From positions 62,001 through 126,000 of the forward strand of contig JAMKCH010049087.1 in assembly GCA_023653785.1 (NCBI GenBank): a DNA stretch of 64,000 nucleotides, read 5' to 3'. Source of the DNA: Ophioderma brevispina. Its lineage: Eukaryota > Echinodermata > Ophiuroidea > Amphilepidida > Ophiodermatidae. The notes beneath the pieces were generated by a model. The model searched no databases. It saw only the letters and a list, made by a program, of their open reading frames with translations, and had not been told where the DNA came from. A program made the position numbers and the translations under genes. Shown in pieces: positions 34,657-46,942 of this stretch; position 1 is the first letter of the stretch, and each line of letters starts with the position of its first letter.

Positions 34657-37600
34657 TGTACGCCCCATAGTCTAGTTGTTTAGTGTTATTTTCATTCCAT
34701 GCACAGATCACACACCGAAACACATTTACGCCATCTGAAAAAATACTCTATTGCCACGGTGGTTTGCCATTGGAAAAGACAAACTATATTGTTTGTGGCA
34801 CTCCCCCTGCACAGCGATTACTCCTGTAGAAATCTGCGTCTTGAATTAGCAGCGCATGCGCTAGTTTCGCAGCGACTCAGAGCTGTGTACGACTTGTCAA
34901 TAGATGGCGCTTTTTAATCCATCAATTCATTGAATTGATGGATTATTGCCATCGAGAGCGGTGTGTTTTAATATGTCGGCTCTTATTTGCGAAACTAGTC
35001 GGCCGTTTTATGTCCGTTTTCGCCGAAAATTCGGCAAATTGTTCTAGAGCTAATGGGCCTTTCGCCGTAGGATTTTTTGGAATTTTAGTGACGAAAGTCA
35101 GTTTGGGTAACTTTTGTATCTTTTTGTCAAGTTTTGGACATCATTTGACCCCTTTCTTACTGAATGCTATTGGTTTATGTGTGCACCTATTAACCGGTTC
35201 TAGTGGGGTTCTTCGGGCGAAAATGAAATGGTGATGGTGTTACCATATCTACCAAGGGCTTACCAGGGACTGAGGTCAAACACGAGTGCGAGTTCATTTG
35301 ACTTGAGTAGATCAAAGCATTGAGTAGATTTAGTGTAAACAAATTTCCCTGGATGAAGGTCGCCCGACTACTAATATATAGAGATGACACAAAAGAAGTT
35401 AATTTACTTGAGATCAGACTTGAGTTATGTTAATAACTCGGGGTATTTTGCAACCAAGTCTCAAAGAATTTTCAGCAAAAGTATAATTTGCCTACTTTAG
35501 TGAAGCAAAACTTCAAAATATTAAGTCCGTACCTTAGCAAATTTGGTATCGTGGTATCGTCCTTTGCAGAAGGCAAGCCTCTTTTCCCATTATGGCATTT
35601 ATACTGACTATGCATAGTGTTTATGGTATAGGATGGGTGAAAAGTTGGGTTTGTTGGTTGTTGGTTTCGACGGCAAAGTTTAGAATTTTTAGTTTATGTA
35701 TATTGGTTATATTTTTGGAGGTCTTTGAAAAACAATTTTGGTGTACGCTGAGAAACCTTATCTGGTTGTCATTATTAAGTTCTTGTTGGCTGTTTTCGAT
35801 ACAATGGACATTGCTGCGACAATGTATACCACCATGCCCAGCGTGGCTGTTCCTCTAAACGATGTAACACTACGTTGACCGTTTTAAGGCACCTTGAAAC
35901 TATTGAAAACCAGTTCTGGAATTTATAAGTGGTCCTTGAAAGTTGAAGGCACTTTAATATATTAGGTTTTCTAGATATAAATATTCGATCCTATAAATAT
36001 GATAAACAAAAGAGGGTATTCACTTGCGACAGCGGTAGGCATACTTCGGAATATTTTTAATAACCCTTACACTGGGATACTATATTCTATTGCGAGTTGG
36101 GACGACAAACACGCTTGCCTTTTGACGGGTTTTAGATATTTGTGTCGACGGTGCTCCACTACATGATTGGCCTAACATTCGACTTTTACCTTTTAATATC
36201 CCGCTTCGTTGAAAAGCGGAAAATGTTGAAATAAGTGGCGGTAAGCATATCAATACTAAGTGGAAATCTTTGGAACACATCTGCCAGAAATTAATTACAT
36301 TTTGACTAGGAATATCCTAAAAATTGTTCAACACTCGGCGACCATTCAACTGTGCGGCCGCCCGCTATCCATGTGTAGAGGTCAGTGTGTACTGCCATAG
36401 TCTAGTTGTTTAGTGTTATTCTTTTCATCCATGCACAGATCACACACCGAACAACATTTTATGGCCATCTGAAAAAACTACTCTATTGCCACGGTGGTTT
36501 GCCATTGGAAAAAGACAAACTATAATTGGTTTGTGCACTACCTCTCCCCCTGCACAGCGATTTACTCCTGTAGAATCTGCGTCTTGAGTAGCAGCGCATG
36601 CGCTAGTTTCGGCAGGGCGACTCGGTCAGAGCTGTGGTACGACTGTCATGATGGCGCTTTTTTAATCCATCAATTCATTGAATTGAGGGATTATTGCCAC
36701 GAGAGCGGTGTGTTTTAATATGGGCTCATTATTTGTGCGAAAACTAGTCGGGTCGGCCGTTTTATTGTCCGTTTTTCGCCGAAAATTCGGCAAATTGTTC
36801 TCGAGCTAATGGGCCTTTCGCCGTATGTTTTATTTTTTTTGAATTTTAGTGACGAAAGTCCGTTTGGGTAACTTTTGTAATCTTTTTTGTCAGTTTTGGA
36901 CATCATTTGATGCCGTGCTGGTCGTCTTTCTTACTGATGCTATTGTTGTTATGTTGTGCACCTATTAACGGTGCTACGTGGGGTTCTTTCGGGACGAAAA
37001 TGAATGGTGATGGTGTTACCATATCTACCAAGGGCGTACCAGGGACTGAGGTCCAAACACAATGCGAGTTCATTTGACTTGAGTTGAGTAGATTTAGTGT
37101 AACAAATTTCGCCTGATGAAGGTCGCCCGCTACTATTATAGAGGATTACACAAAACGAAGTTAATTTACTGGAGATCAGACTTGAGTTATGAAAATAACT
37201 CGGGGTATTTTTGCAACCAAGTCTCAAAGAATTTTCAGCAAAGTATAATTTGCCTCTACTTTAGTGGAAGCAAACTTCAAAAATATTAGTCCGTACCTTC
37301 GCACATTTGGATCGTGGTATCGTACCCTTTGCAGAAGGCAAGCCTCTTTTCCCATTATGGCATTTATACTGACTATGCATATTGTTTATGGTATAGGATG
37401 GTGCAAAGTTGGGTTTGTTTTGTTGTTGGTTTCGAACTGCAAAGTTTAGAATTTTTAATTTTTAAAAATCATGATTTAAATGGGCAGATTGAAGACATTC
37501 TTTGAAAAAACATTTTGGTGTCGCTGAGAACCTTATATCTGGTTGTCATTATTAAGTTTTTGTTGGCTGTTTTCGATACAATGGAAATTGCTGCGACAAT

Positions 37601-38110
37601 GCATGCCATGCCCAGCGTTGCTGTTCCTCTAAACGATGTAACATCTCTACTGTTGACCGTGTTTAAATGCACCTTGAAACTGTTTAAAACCAGTTCTGGA
37701 ATTTATAAGTGTCCTTTAAAGTTGAATGCCCTTTATATTTAGTTTTCTAGATATAAATAGTCGATGCCTATAAATATGATAAACAAAAGAGGGTATTCAC
37801 ACTTGCGACAGCGGTAGGCATACTTCGGAATATTTTGAATAACCTTTACACACTGGGATACTATATTCTATTGCCGAGTTGGACGACAAACACTCTTGCC
37901 TTTTGACGGGTTTAGATATTTTTGTCGACGGGTGCTCCACTACATGATTGGCCTTAACATTCGACTTACACTTTTAATATCCCCCCGCTTCGTTGAAAAA
38001 GCGGAAAAATGTTGAAATAAGTGTCGGTAAAGCATATCAAATACTAAGTTGAAATCTTTGGAACCATGCCAGAATTTATTACATTTTGACTAGGAATAAT
38101 CCTAAAAATG
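34602..38110. repeat. Tandem duplication, ~1.73-kb unit
   Basis: Unit 1 (about 34602-36333) and unit 2 (about 36334-38110) match along their whole length. Markers: CTCGGCGACCATTCAACTG, TAGTCTAGTTGTTTAGTG, GGTTTGCCATTGGAAAA, TTCGCCGAAAATTCGGCAAATTGTTCT, CCTCTTTTCCCATTATGGCAT, TGCTGCGACAATG, GACTAGGAATAxTCCTAAAAA. Differences are mainly one-base gaps. The start lies inside the right arm of the foldback MITE. I see no coding sequence; frames up to 99 codons are not conserved between the units. Confidence 0.85.
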
Positions 38111-38114
38111 TTCC

Positions 38115-38810
38115 ACAAGAGTCAGCGAATTTTGTCAATCCTAATCTCTATTTTTTATAGAGGATATTCCCTCAAGTCAAAGTGGCCTGAAACATACGAA
38201 AATTTAATAGAGAATTTTTATTTTAAACCCCGTAAAACCCTACAATTTGCTCTGCTACCAGAATGTCATGACCCCTCTGATATCCTTATTACGTGTGCAA
38301 CCAACGGTCATGTATTGCTGTAAAAGAGATGCATATACGATTGTTATCAAGCTTGCTGCATTATAGATCATTGTAAGGCATGTCGTGGTAACCTGGAGTG
38401 TGAATTTAAACTGTTTAGTGTACATTTGTCGATCACCTTCACACGTAGCTCAAAAAGGAACCACTGACCCAAGTCCATAGTGAGTGTATATTAGAGTTGG
38501 CATCAATGACCCTAATTGCCTTTGACCCCCATTTTTGTCAATCTACTAATAAACACTTCTGAAAACTAAAATGCTGTGACAAAAAGAACCACTGGTCCAG
38601 GACTTACTGGTATGCGCAGATGACCGATGATGACCCATGTGCCCCCTTTGACCAATCTAAGAAAAGCCCTATGTGACCTTGACCCCTTTGTCAAATCTAT
38701 ATTACTAACAAATCACTTTGTTGGCTGTGGGTTTGTCCGGCTATGGTGTTTCACTTCCTTTAACATACGGATAATGATTTTGGGTGTGTTGGTAGTCTCC
38801 TGACTTACTA
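38115..38810. other. GACC-rich non-coding sequence
   Basis: Reverse-oriented relatives of the GGTCA minisatellite text (TTTGACCCC, CCTTTGACC, TGACCTTGACC) occur at 38500-38690. No gene. Confidence 0.4.
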
Positions 38811-38814
38811 GGTT

Positions 38815-39000
38815 TGTGGTCACGATTTGGTAGGGGTCATTTTTTGGGGGTCAATTGTCATCCAGGGGTCGTTGTCGGTATTGGCCGTTCTTTGACGTAT
38901 GGAATGAGTTTTGGTATGGTGGTAGTTTCGCCATACAAGTTTTATGGTCACATTTTCGAGGATCATTTTGGGTCAAAGGTCTTCAGGGGTCATGGAAAAT
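38815..39000 (+). repeat. GGTCA minisatellite, first block
   Basis: About 1.4 units of the ~130-bp repeat that is better developed at 39945-40420: TTTGGGGGTCAA, TCATCCAGGGGTCGTT, CTTTGACGTATGGAATGAGTTTTGGTATGGTGG, CGCCATACAAGTTTTATGGTCACATTTTCGAGG. Confidence 0.75.
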
Positions 39001-39339
39001 GATGGTGGTGTTGATGATAAAAATAAAACGTATACAATCGAAAATAAGTACCACATTCTTAGGCAAAAAGAATAATAATCTTTGGTTTTCTGACATAGTT
39101 TTTTCTCCCCCGCTTTCGGATGGACCAGCACAGCAATCTTTTTAATTTTACACCATTTAACTGCATAGCTAGCTTGTCTTAAAGTCTCCAGTGGTGCAAA
39201 GGGTATGCTCAATATAAGGAAACCTGTGGTGATTTTGTTGGCTGTTTTCCTTTTTGAAATGCTCCATCATTGCCATTATGCAAACGTGTTTAGGTTATAA
39301 TTATTTAGGTGCCTGTTGTGGGACTTTGTTTTCGTCCAC

Positions 39340-39790
39340 TGACATTCCCTAAACGGGTCTGGTCAGACGGCGGAGCCCTGTCAATTTTTTTTTCGGAAAG
39401 CTTCTTTTTGAGCTCTTCCTCATGGTGCAGTTCATATGTTTTGTAGATGGCTCCGTTTTCAAGTTAGGAGCCTTTAAGTTGAGACTTTTACTTCGACTTT
39501 TTTCATTTCAAAATTTTTTTTTAAATCCCATATGGTACTTAGTTCCTACTTGACAGTTCCTTAAATGGGAGCTGTCAGAAGGCGGAGCCCTGTCACTTTT
39601 TCAGGACAGCTTTATTTTAAAGAGCTCTTCTCATGATCAGTTCATAACTTGTAGGAGGTGTCTTTCGGTTTTCAAGTTACGAACCCTTTAAAGTTACTTT
39701 GATCAACCCTTTTTCACATGTCATTCTTTTAAAAAAAAGTCTCAATGGACAAGTTCCTTTGACAGTTCCTTAAATGTGGAAGCTTTCATT
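39340..39790. repeat. Two-unit tandem repeat, ~215 bp
   Basis: GTC(A)GAxGGCGGAGCCCTGTCA at about 39364 and 39576, followed both times by AAAGCTTCTTTTT/AGCTTTATTTT, GAGCTCTTC(C)TCATG, CAGTTCATA and TTTTCAAGTTA. GACAGTTCCTTAAATG closes unit 1 near 39550 and unit 2 near 39762. Confidence 0.75.
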
Positions 39791-39944
39791 TGATTTAAGA
39801 CACTTTCCATTGGCTGTGTCCCTCTTGAGGAGGTATTACACATACCTGAAATGCTCCGCTATTTTTTTTAAAATCTCCCTGATTCTAAAATCAATCTCCG
39901 ATTCCAAATCAAATCTCCCTGATTCAAATCTCAATGTTGGCATC

Positions 39945-40420
39945 TCTGCAAAGGTCATCCAGGGTTCGTTTTCGGGAACTTAACCATGCTTGACGTATGG
40001 ATTTGAGTTTTGGTAATGGTGGTAGAGTTTCGCCATATGAGTTTTTGTGGTCATTTTTTGAGGGTCATTTTGGGGGTCCAAAGTCATCCAGGGTCGTTAT
40101 CGGGTACGTGGCTGTGCTTTGACTATGGATATGAGTTTTGGTATGGTGTCGAGTTTTGGCCATACGAATTTTTGTGGTCATGTTTTCGAGGGTCATTTTT
40201 GGGTCAAAGGTCATCCAGGAGTCGTTAATCGGGTAACTTGGCCGTGCTTTGACTTATGGATTTGAGTTTTGATATGGTGGTCAGTTTTGCCGTACACTTT
40301 TGTGGTCACATTTTCAAGGGGTCCTTTTGGGGGTCATAAGTCAGTAGGGGTATAGTGGGTAAAACTGCTGTAGTTCTTCAATCCCTGGCTTTGACGTATG
40401 GATATAAGCACCCGGGTGTG
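39945..40420 (+). repeat. GGTCA minisatellite, main block, ~130-bp unit
   Basis: GCTTTGACTTATGGAT-type words recur at about 39988, 40117, 40248 and 40390. Each is followed by GAGTTTTGGTATGGTGGT, CATACGAGTTTTTGTGGTCA and GGGGGTCAAAGGTCATCCAGG. Confidence 0.9.
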
Positions 40421-40424
40421 CTAT

Positions 40425-41525
40425 TAGGTCGAATACAGTACCTTTGTTTCTGTTTCTGAAAACACATTCCAGCATACTCATCTTCTAACGGTAATACTCA
40501 GCTAGCGAAGACCCACGCGCAGCGCGGGCTCCACCGAGTATAACATTTGCTGCAAATAAGTTACAGTGGACCACCAAACCCTTCTCAAAGGAACTTTTTG
40601 TAGGACTCAATAATAGGTGTTAGTTTGACCTCGAATGACCTAATGACCTTTGCCCCCACGTTAAACCTTTGCATCCCTCTATAATTATACCGGTGGCTGC
40701 TGTCACGTGTCTGTCCTGTCTGACTGCATAATGTTTCCAAACCGAGGATGTCCACCTTCCTGCAACTTGGTGGGTGGGTGCCCCTTGAAACCTTACGAAG
40801 ACTGAGTCTGTAATTGGTTAGTGGATCAAAGGTCATCAGGGGTCCATCTCAAATTCAAAGGAGCTCCAATGGGGTAAAAAACTTTGGTTGTCATTCAGAG
40901 AAACTTGTTTGGGGCGGGGTCGATTGTTGTGATAAAATTTTAAAAAATTGAAACATTCTCTGATTTCAAGAGGTCATTCAGGTCAAAGGACCGCAAAACC
41001 CGAGGGTCATTCCAGCCAGGTGATCGCCAAACACAGTTATAGCCAAATCCGAGGATCTCCTAGTAAAATACTATTAAGAAAACACCGGTCCAGAACTCTT
41101 AGGTAATTACAATGACCTCTTATTGCCCATATGCCCGTTTGACTCCAATGACCCTCCTTGCACCTTTGACCCCAAATATCTAAACATTCTTCCAGGTAAG
41201 TTGTATAGCCACCAAACTTTGCTCAAGATAACCACTTGCCTGGGGAGCCCGTGGGCTATATGTCAATTGACCTTAATGACCCTACATGACCTATACCCCA
41301 CACCTACAACTTCCCTAACCATCCCAAAGTGATGGATTACAGCATCATTGTATGCACTCGTTTCGTTATGTCGTTTGTTTTGCAAAATACAATGCTCATC
41401 TTTGCAACGAACACTAGTAGACTATGGGGCGAGACCAACTAACAAGCTGCATATCAAATTCCGTAGTCCCTTCAAGGGATAAGAAACAAAACCCTGTGTA
41501 AAGTTGTTGATATTATTAAACATGA
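40425..41525. other. Degenerate GGTCA/TGACC repeat region
   Basis: No gene. Scattered GGTCAAAGGTCA and TGACCCTxxATGACC text on both strands (40620-40660, 40825-40850, 40970-41010, 41115-41175, 41265-41300) suggests old minisatellite units. The 83-codon minus frame at 40585-40836 lies in this text. Confidence 0.45.
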
Positions 41526-41529
41526 CATC

Positions 41530-41790
41530 ACAAAACCGTCTGTGCACCATATAAAACTTGTCACATTTTCTTTAAATGAATAAATGTCACATAAATTTCT
41601 CTTTCATAATATAGTGACCATGGATATGTATAGACTTCACAACATAACTAAAGATATACAATTGGCCCGGTATGCGGAGCATTGTTATAGCCAGTTGTTT
41701 CAACCACCTCCACGATCGGGTTGAGTAACAACTACCCGGTCTCTTCAACAATCAAAGCTACCAGTTTACTTATGATATAGGTCGTTGACC
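41530..41790 (-). repeat. Dispersed 'ACATTTTATTCATTTTC' repeat, copy 3
   Basis: Reverse complement of 34.08-34.30 kb. Shares AATTGGCCCGGTATGCGGAGC and CCACGATCGGGTTGAGTAACAACTACCCGGT. Confidence 0.6.
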
Positions 41791-42269
41791 TAAGTTTTCT
41801 TCTGAAGCGCGGTAAGTGGTCGTCGAGTGCCATATTGTGTAAACACATATTTCAATAACGGAACAAATCGCAATCTCATCATAGTGCAATTTCACACACA
41901 CTCGCATAGAAACGTTTTACAACAATTTGGCACTCCGCCATTGCTGTAAATGAAGTTAAGCATAATTACGGATTTTAATTCTGCACAAAGTTGGTACGTC
42001 ATAGCTTGCCCGCAACATTCTGGCATGAATGTTTGTCTGTCTTCGTTTCGAATAACATGGACAACGTTAATTGAACACGCACTATAAGAAGCTCAAGATT
42101 TATTTATTTGCGATGAGGATAAGTATTTTGCGCTTACTTCATTAAAAAAAAAAAAAGGACCGTCAAAATTAGGATAGTTGGTAACATCTGAGTCTTTTCA
42201 ACCGCGAGACAATAGCCAATGGTCCTGCACCCCCAGATGAAAGGATCTGAATTTTTTTTCTCCACCTGC

Positions 42270-42460
42270 ACACCGAGCGGTAATTGAATTTCTTTAGCTC
42301 CATTGTTTTGTGTGCTGAGTCTAGTTTATCTATTGGTCACTGATATTGGGTAAAATAAATTAAACTGACATTTTATTCATTTCCAAGAAAGCGTGCCAGT
42401 TTTATTTGGCGGCAACAGACGGTTATATGATTTTAATTATTTATTATGAATTTATTACAC
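42270..42460 (+). repeat. Dispersed 'ACATTTTATTCATTTTC' repeat, copy 4
   Basis: TTTAGCTCCATTGTTTTGTG, TATTGGTCACTGATATTGGG, TGACATTTTATTCATTTCCAAGAAA and TATGATTTTAATTATTTATTATGAATTTA match the 34.2-kb copy and, in part, 31.13-31.19 kb. Confidence 0.6.
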
Positions 42461-42466
42461 TTATGA

Positions 42467-42522
42467 ATTCGGAAGCCCTTCACGGAATAAAGCACAGGCT
42501 TATTCCATGAAGGTTTCCGAAT
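42467..42522. repeat. Short strong hairpin
   Basis: ATTCGGAAGCCCTTCACGGAATAA pairs with TTATTCCATGAAGGTTTCCGAAT across a 9-base loop (AGCACAGGC), about 22 paired bases with two or three defects. It lies at the right edge of the dispersed repeat and may be its terminal structure. Confidence 0.65.
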
Positions 42523-42674
42523 GGGTCAGGTTACGGAAACTCCCCTGCAGACTTGGGCTACAATTATAACACACATGGCTCCAGTGTTTTCCTCAGGGTC
42601 TGTTATGGGGTGGGAAAAGGTTAAAGAAAGAGTTAAGAAAATACGGCATGAGCAGATTCAGGCTACACACTCTA

Positions 42675-43170
42675 ATTTTTTTTTTTACTCAACCTGAGTA
42701 ATTTTTTTACTCCTTATGGTAGTTAAAAAGTCACAGCTCTTTTGTTGAGTAAACTTGACTCAACAAAGATTGAGTAGCATTTTTACTCTGCCTTGTAGTA
42801 AACATTTTACTCAGTATAAGAGTAAATATTTTACTCAGTATAAGAGTAAATATTTTACTCAACATTTGTTGAGCAGAATGTTACTCCGCTTTACTCAACA
42901 GTTGAGCAGTGACCTTTTTTACTCAACAGGGTGATAAACTTTACTCAACCCACAAAGAGTAATATTTTGTACTGTATTTCAGTAGATTTCTTGCTAAATC
43001 GTTGAGTAACATGTTTTGACTCAACTGATGTTGAGCACACTGTTTGCCCAACTGTTGAGTAACATTAATTTTACTCAATTGACATTGAGTAATACTTTGG
43101 ATGCAGGTATAAAGCAAAATGTTTTTCAGAAAGCTACAGGTTGCTCACCAGGTTGAGTAAAATGGCTTGT
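42675..43170. repeat. Array of TTACTCAA / TTGAGTAA inverted words
   Basis: Dozens of ACTCAAC and GTTGAGTAA words alternate on both strands, so that many adjacent pairs form small hairpins (for example TTACTCAACATTTGTTGAGCA at about 42855). CAGTATAAGAGTAAATATTTTACT is repeated twice directly. Such an array can form many alternative stem-loops. Confidence 0.8.
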
Positions 43171-43174
43171 TCAG

Positions 43175-44095
43175 TATACTCGAAACTTTCAGCTATTCTG
43201 ACTTGAGTTCTGTAATAGAACTACTCTTTCAAACATCAGAAGGACACAAGCAAGATTTAACTTTGGTATTCTTGGTATTTAAAAAGTAACACAAAATCTA
43301 CAAGGACATATTTTCATTACTTTACCTTTTTCTTCGAAGTCCCGGTGGTTCAAAATCATGATAGATGCACCTGCACGTCGTGTACCGATGTACATGCATC
43401 AGTAAAACTATAGGTCATAAATTTGTCAGATTAATTGAAATATGCTGGCACAAATACAACCTATAAGTTTACTGAGCAATAGCGAATGCCCATTGGAATA
43501 CACAGCCCTCACAGTGATACAGGCATCAAGTCACTCGGTGAAAGGTTGTCGAATTCATAAGCTTGATATGAGGTACCGTAAACATAGTCCGGTTACGCCG
43601 GAATCTCACCACCTTCACATTCATAACAAGTCCATTGCATCACCACAATAATTATTATCATTATCTGATTATAATTTGTTGGCGTAAAATATAAGAATGT
43701 CCAGCATTTCCACGACACCAGCATGTCTTCTACCATTGATATGTCCGCGGCAATTTTTGGGCTGTACTTGTCTGGGGTCGTCAACGCTGCTTAAGATCAG
43801 AATCAACGCGGTGTAATTTCTGATCCGTCACCTGCGTCAAACTTCTTTGTCACGCAACGTTGAGTTAGATTTCCAAAAACTGCTTAATCAAAGATTGTTT
43901 TAACGGTTACCTGGGTGGGAGTTTAAACGGAATATTTGGTTTACTCCAGCTGATTAAGCTTGACTAGGCTTTGATCAACCACGCTTTACTCCCGCACTGA
44001 GTAATAAAATATTTTAAGTGCAATTATTTAACCCAGGAGATAGAGACCTTTGTAACACATCTCAAGTACAAAAGGTTTGTTTGAGTGATTAAATG
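43175..44095. other. No recognised gene
   Basis: Non-coding by inspection. The 69-codon frame at 43442-43651 has no motif. Confidence 0.3.
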
Positions 44096-44109
44096 TTGAC
44101 AGAATGACA

Positions 44110-44285
44110 GGGACCCCTGAAACGATTTTAAGTGCGCAAATGGGTGCCTTAAGGAGAGGGGGCCAAGATCAAGTTTGTACAGGGGTCAATTTTTAACTTG
44201 AATCCAATCATTGTGAAAAGTATACCACGTATCTTGTCTAACCACAAGGATTCGGAAAGGTATAGTTTGTTAATATAGAAAAAGT
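44110..44285 (+). repeat. 'TACAGGGGTCAA' repeat, single unit
   Basis: TACAGGGGTCAATTTTxAACTTGAATCCAAT, ATACCA, TCTAACCACAAGxATT and GGTATAGTTTGT are shared with the two units at 61.1-61.47 kb. Confidence 0.55.
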
Positions 44286-44289
44286 AAAG

Positions 44290-44990
44290 TTTAAGGAGTG
44301 ATAGCAAAAAAACAGCAAAAATAAATAAAAAGGATCATTTTCCCATAGACTTTTGTACAGTAACGGATTTAGCAACGTCTACAATGAAATTGTTTGTTTT
44401 CAGCACATAAAGGGTTAATTATTTTTAATGTTACTATTATTGGTTTACTTATATGTATGTGATGAACATATATCAGCAAAACAAAATGTGTTTGGTTCTT
44501 GATTTTTTTTAAGTAGTTCCTCGTGGATCCGGTTAGTGCGTCGGGGGGGGGGGGGGCCAATGGGACACTCACTAATAAAACTCATTAACGGCTTGGCGAT
44601 TTTAATTTTTTGGTTGAAAAGAAGCGCATTTAAAAGTCAGACAATTACAAAAAATTTCGGCGCGAAAAACCCAAGGAAAGCGGGCCGCCCGAAAACAAAT
44701 TTGGAGGGTCCCTAGCGACCCCCCCCCCCCTTGGTTCCTTGAAGCTGTTAACCAATTCGGATCCTTGTTTTAGCTTTATATTATGAGATATGTACTTTTT
44801 TAACTTGTGGTGGAAAACAAGAAGAACACGATGAAATTAAATAAATAGCAATAATATTCCGTAAGAATGATGCAAACCTTTTGTTCCATGGCTAGCAATA
44901 ACAGAAGGAAACCAGGCTGCAACTATCGGGTTAACACGCCCTGGCCAATCAATACACACACATTTAAGGTCCATTGTGAATTATTGGTTA
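44290..44990. other. Non-coding with G and C homopolymers
   Basis: A G14-type run near 44543 and a C14-type run near 44720 are about 175 bases apart and could pair as an inverted repeat. No gene. Confidence 0.4.
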
Positions 44991-44998
44991 TGTTAATC

Positions 44999-45276
44999 CA
45001 CTGACCTCTACACAGGGATAGCGGGCTGCCGCACAGTGAATGGTCGCCGAGTGTCACAACAGTGAAGTTGCTTTTTACCTACAATATGGCGGGAAACCAA
45101 GAATACGCCTGTGTGTGAAATATTCCACACAGATGTTGTTATACAAAATTCCTTGAACTTTGACAAGTGTATTGCATGTTTCCTTCCAGCCATATTGTCA
45201 AGGTTAAAAGCAACTTCCTGTTGTGCATGTTGTGACACTCGGCGATCAGACCCGAATCCATGTGTAGACGTCAGTG
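44999..45276. mobile_element. Foldback MITE (CACTGACC family), third copy
   Basis: CACTGACCTCTACACAGGGATAGCGGG at the left and CCATGTGTAGACGTCAGTG at the right, with arms GAAGTTGCTTTT / AAAAGCAACTTCC and a TGTGTGxAATATTCCACACAG loop. The flanks (TGTTAATC / TTCAGTCC) do not match, so the duplication has decayed. Open frames of 76-84 codons here are repeat-derived. Confidence 0.75.
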
Positions 45277-45699
45277 TTCAGTCCCTACGCACTGCAGCAA
45301 TATTTTTTCGGCTGATCGTCCCTACAATTATCTCGGTTCTTCTTGGGAACCCTAATTTGAGGTAAGATATTTACCTATTAACTCCGTTTCAATATAATCT
45401 CCCCTCTTTGATGAATTGCGATCGTGGCACCATTTTGGTTGTTAATCAAAAGAGCATTACAGTAGAATGTCCATCTAAGATTCACGTTATCAATCTTATT
45501 TGAAAAGCGCGCTTTTAAAACCATTCTTATTTTTCAATTAAAATGGAGTTGGTGAGGAGTTTTTAGGTTACTTGTGCTGAAGAATCAAATTAAGTGCATT
45601 TTTAGGTGCTTTATAGGCATTACATGTGAAACAACTTGATTAATATGACGACTTATGTGGACTCAAATCCTACGACTTCCAAATACATGTTTCCTGTGC

Positions 45700-46065
45700 A
45701 TGACAAAATAGGTTTTCATAATTTTTAGGGAGTCATTGTTTGATTATTTTTGTCACCGTTTTCTTTATCCTTTCACCATATGCTCCAAAAAGTACATATT
45801 TCATAAATAAAGCTAAAACAAGGATAAGAATCGGTCAAGTAAACTTCATGGGATCAAAGAGAGAAAGATCTTTGCATAAGGACTTCTTTGATTACACAAT
45901 CGGCGAAGGAGTGAGTTAGTAGTGAGTAACTGATTTCTGCCACAGGTATATTAAATATATCGGGGTAGGTCAAGTGCAAAGTTGCAACTTTGTTTTGAAA
46001 ATGAATAAAATGTCATCACAAATGTCTTTCAAAATTCAGTGACCAGTAGATGTACATCATGCTTG
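45700..46065 (-). repeat. Dispersed 'ACATTTTATTCATTTTC' repeat, copy 5
   Basis: ATTATTTTTGTCACCGTTTTCTTT...CACCATATG and ACATATTTCATAA match 30.40-30.48 kb. GTTTTGAAAATGAATAAAATGTCA matches the core in reverse. Confidence 0.55.
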
Positions 46066-46069
46066 CATA

Positions 46070-46935
46070 TTGACTCGACTAGACGCAAAATAATAAAGCA
46101 CTGTTGATATCCGAATCCGCTCGGTATATTGTTATTACCCCATGCAGTTGAAAAATATTCAGGTGCTCCCATCCCGATTAAGCAATATTAGAACATTTTT
46201 GAAGAGCGCCCCCAATTTTTCAAAAATTTGGAGATTTTTTTACACGATTGCATTGGTACTGGCTAGTAAACTATAACCTGTGAATGGTAAGCTCGGAAAA
46301 TGTCATGGTGTGTCACAAACGCAGGAATTTTGTGCTAGAATAATTATTATCGGGGGATCCCCGATGATAATACAAACGGTGCTGGAAACGGCCTTTCCAA
46401 TGTGGAAATAATAGCCGGGAAAAAATTAACGCCACATGTACGTGTTCTACGTCAATCCATTAGTGTTTTATTAGTTCAGGCAAGCCAACGTTAGAGGTAT
46501 TTTTTAGAGGGGTGTGGCCGTGCATCATGGACGGACATAAACGTAGGCATTTCCAGCTTTGCCGTAAGTCCAATCTGGGATCCCAATTCTAATACAAAAA
46601 ATCGCTTATTTTGTGATAAAATACGCATTTTTTTTTTTAGCATTCTCGTTCGCAGGTATAGTTTCATAGACATTACCAACGCGAAACTGTGCAAAAAATA
46701 TTCAAATTTTGAAAATTTGAGGGCGATCTTCAACAAAGTGAAATTGCTGTAAGCTTAAAGATTAAATATTGTAACCCTAAAGAGCCGGGCTTTTGGACCC
46801 ATCTCAGGGTTCCCCTAGAATCCGCCACCCCCCCCCCCATATCGGAAAAAAGAGTGATGAAACTATCATATGTGTGGTACCAAATGGATAGCTATGACCA
46901 TCCCAAGTCCATTGATACAAAAAAGTACAAAATAA
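46070..46935. other. No recognised gene; one GATC-centred palindrome
   Basis: At about 46343-46371 the text ATTATTATCGGGGGATCCCCGATGATAAT is almost a perfect palindrome. Short C and T runs are present near 46828 and 46630. No coding motif. Confidence 0.4.
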
Positions 46936-46942
46936 CATTGCA

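Noticed and set aside
42675..43170. CRISPR-like array
   Set aside because: The repeats are short palindromic words without regular spacers in a eukaryotic setting with introns and transposons.
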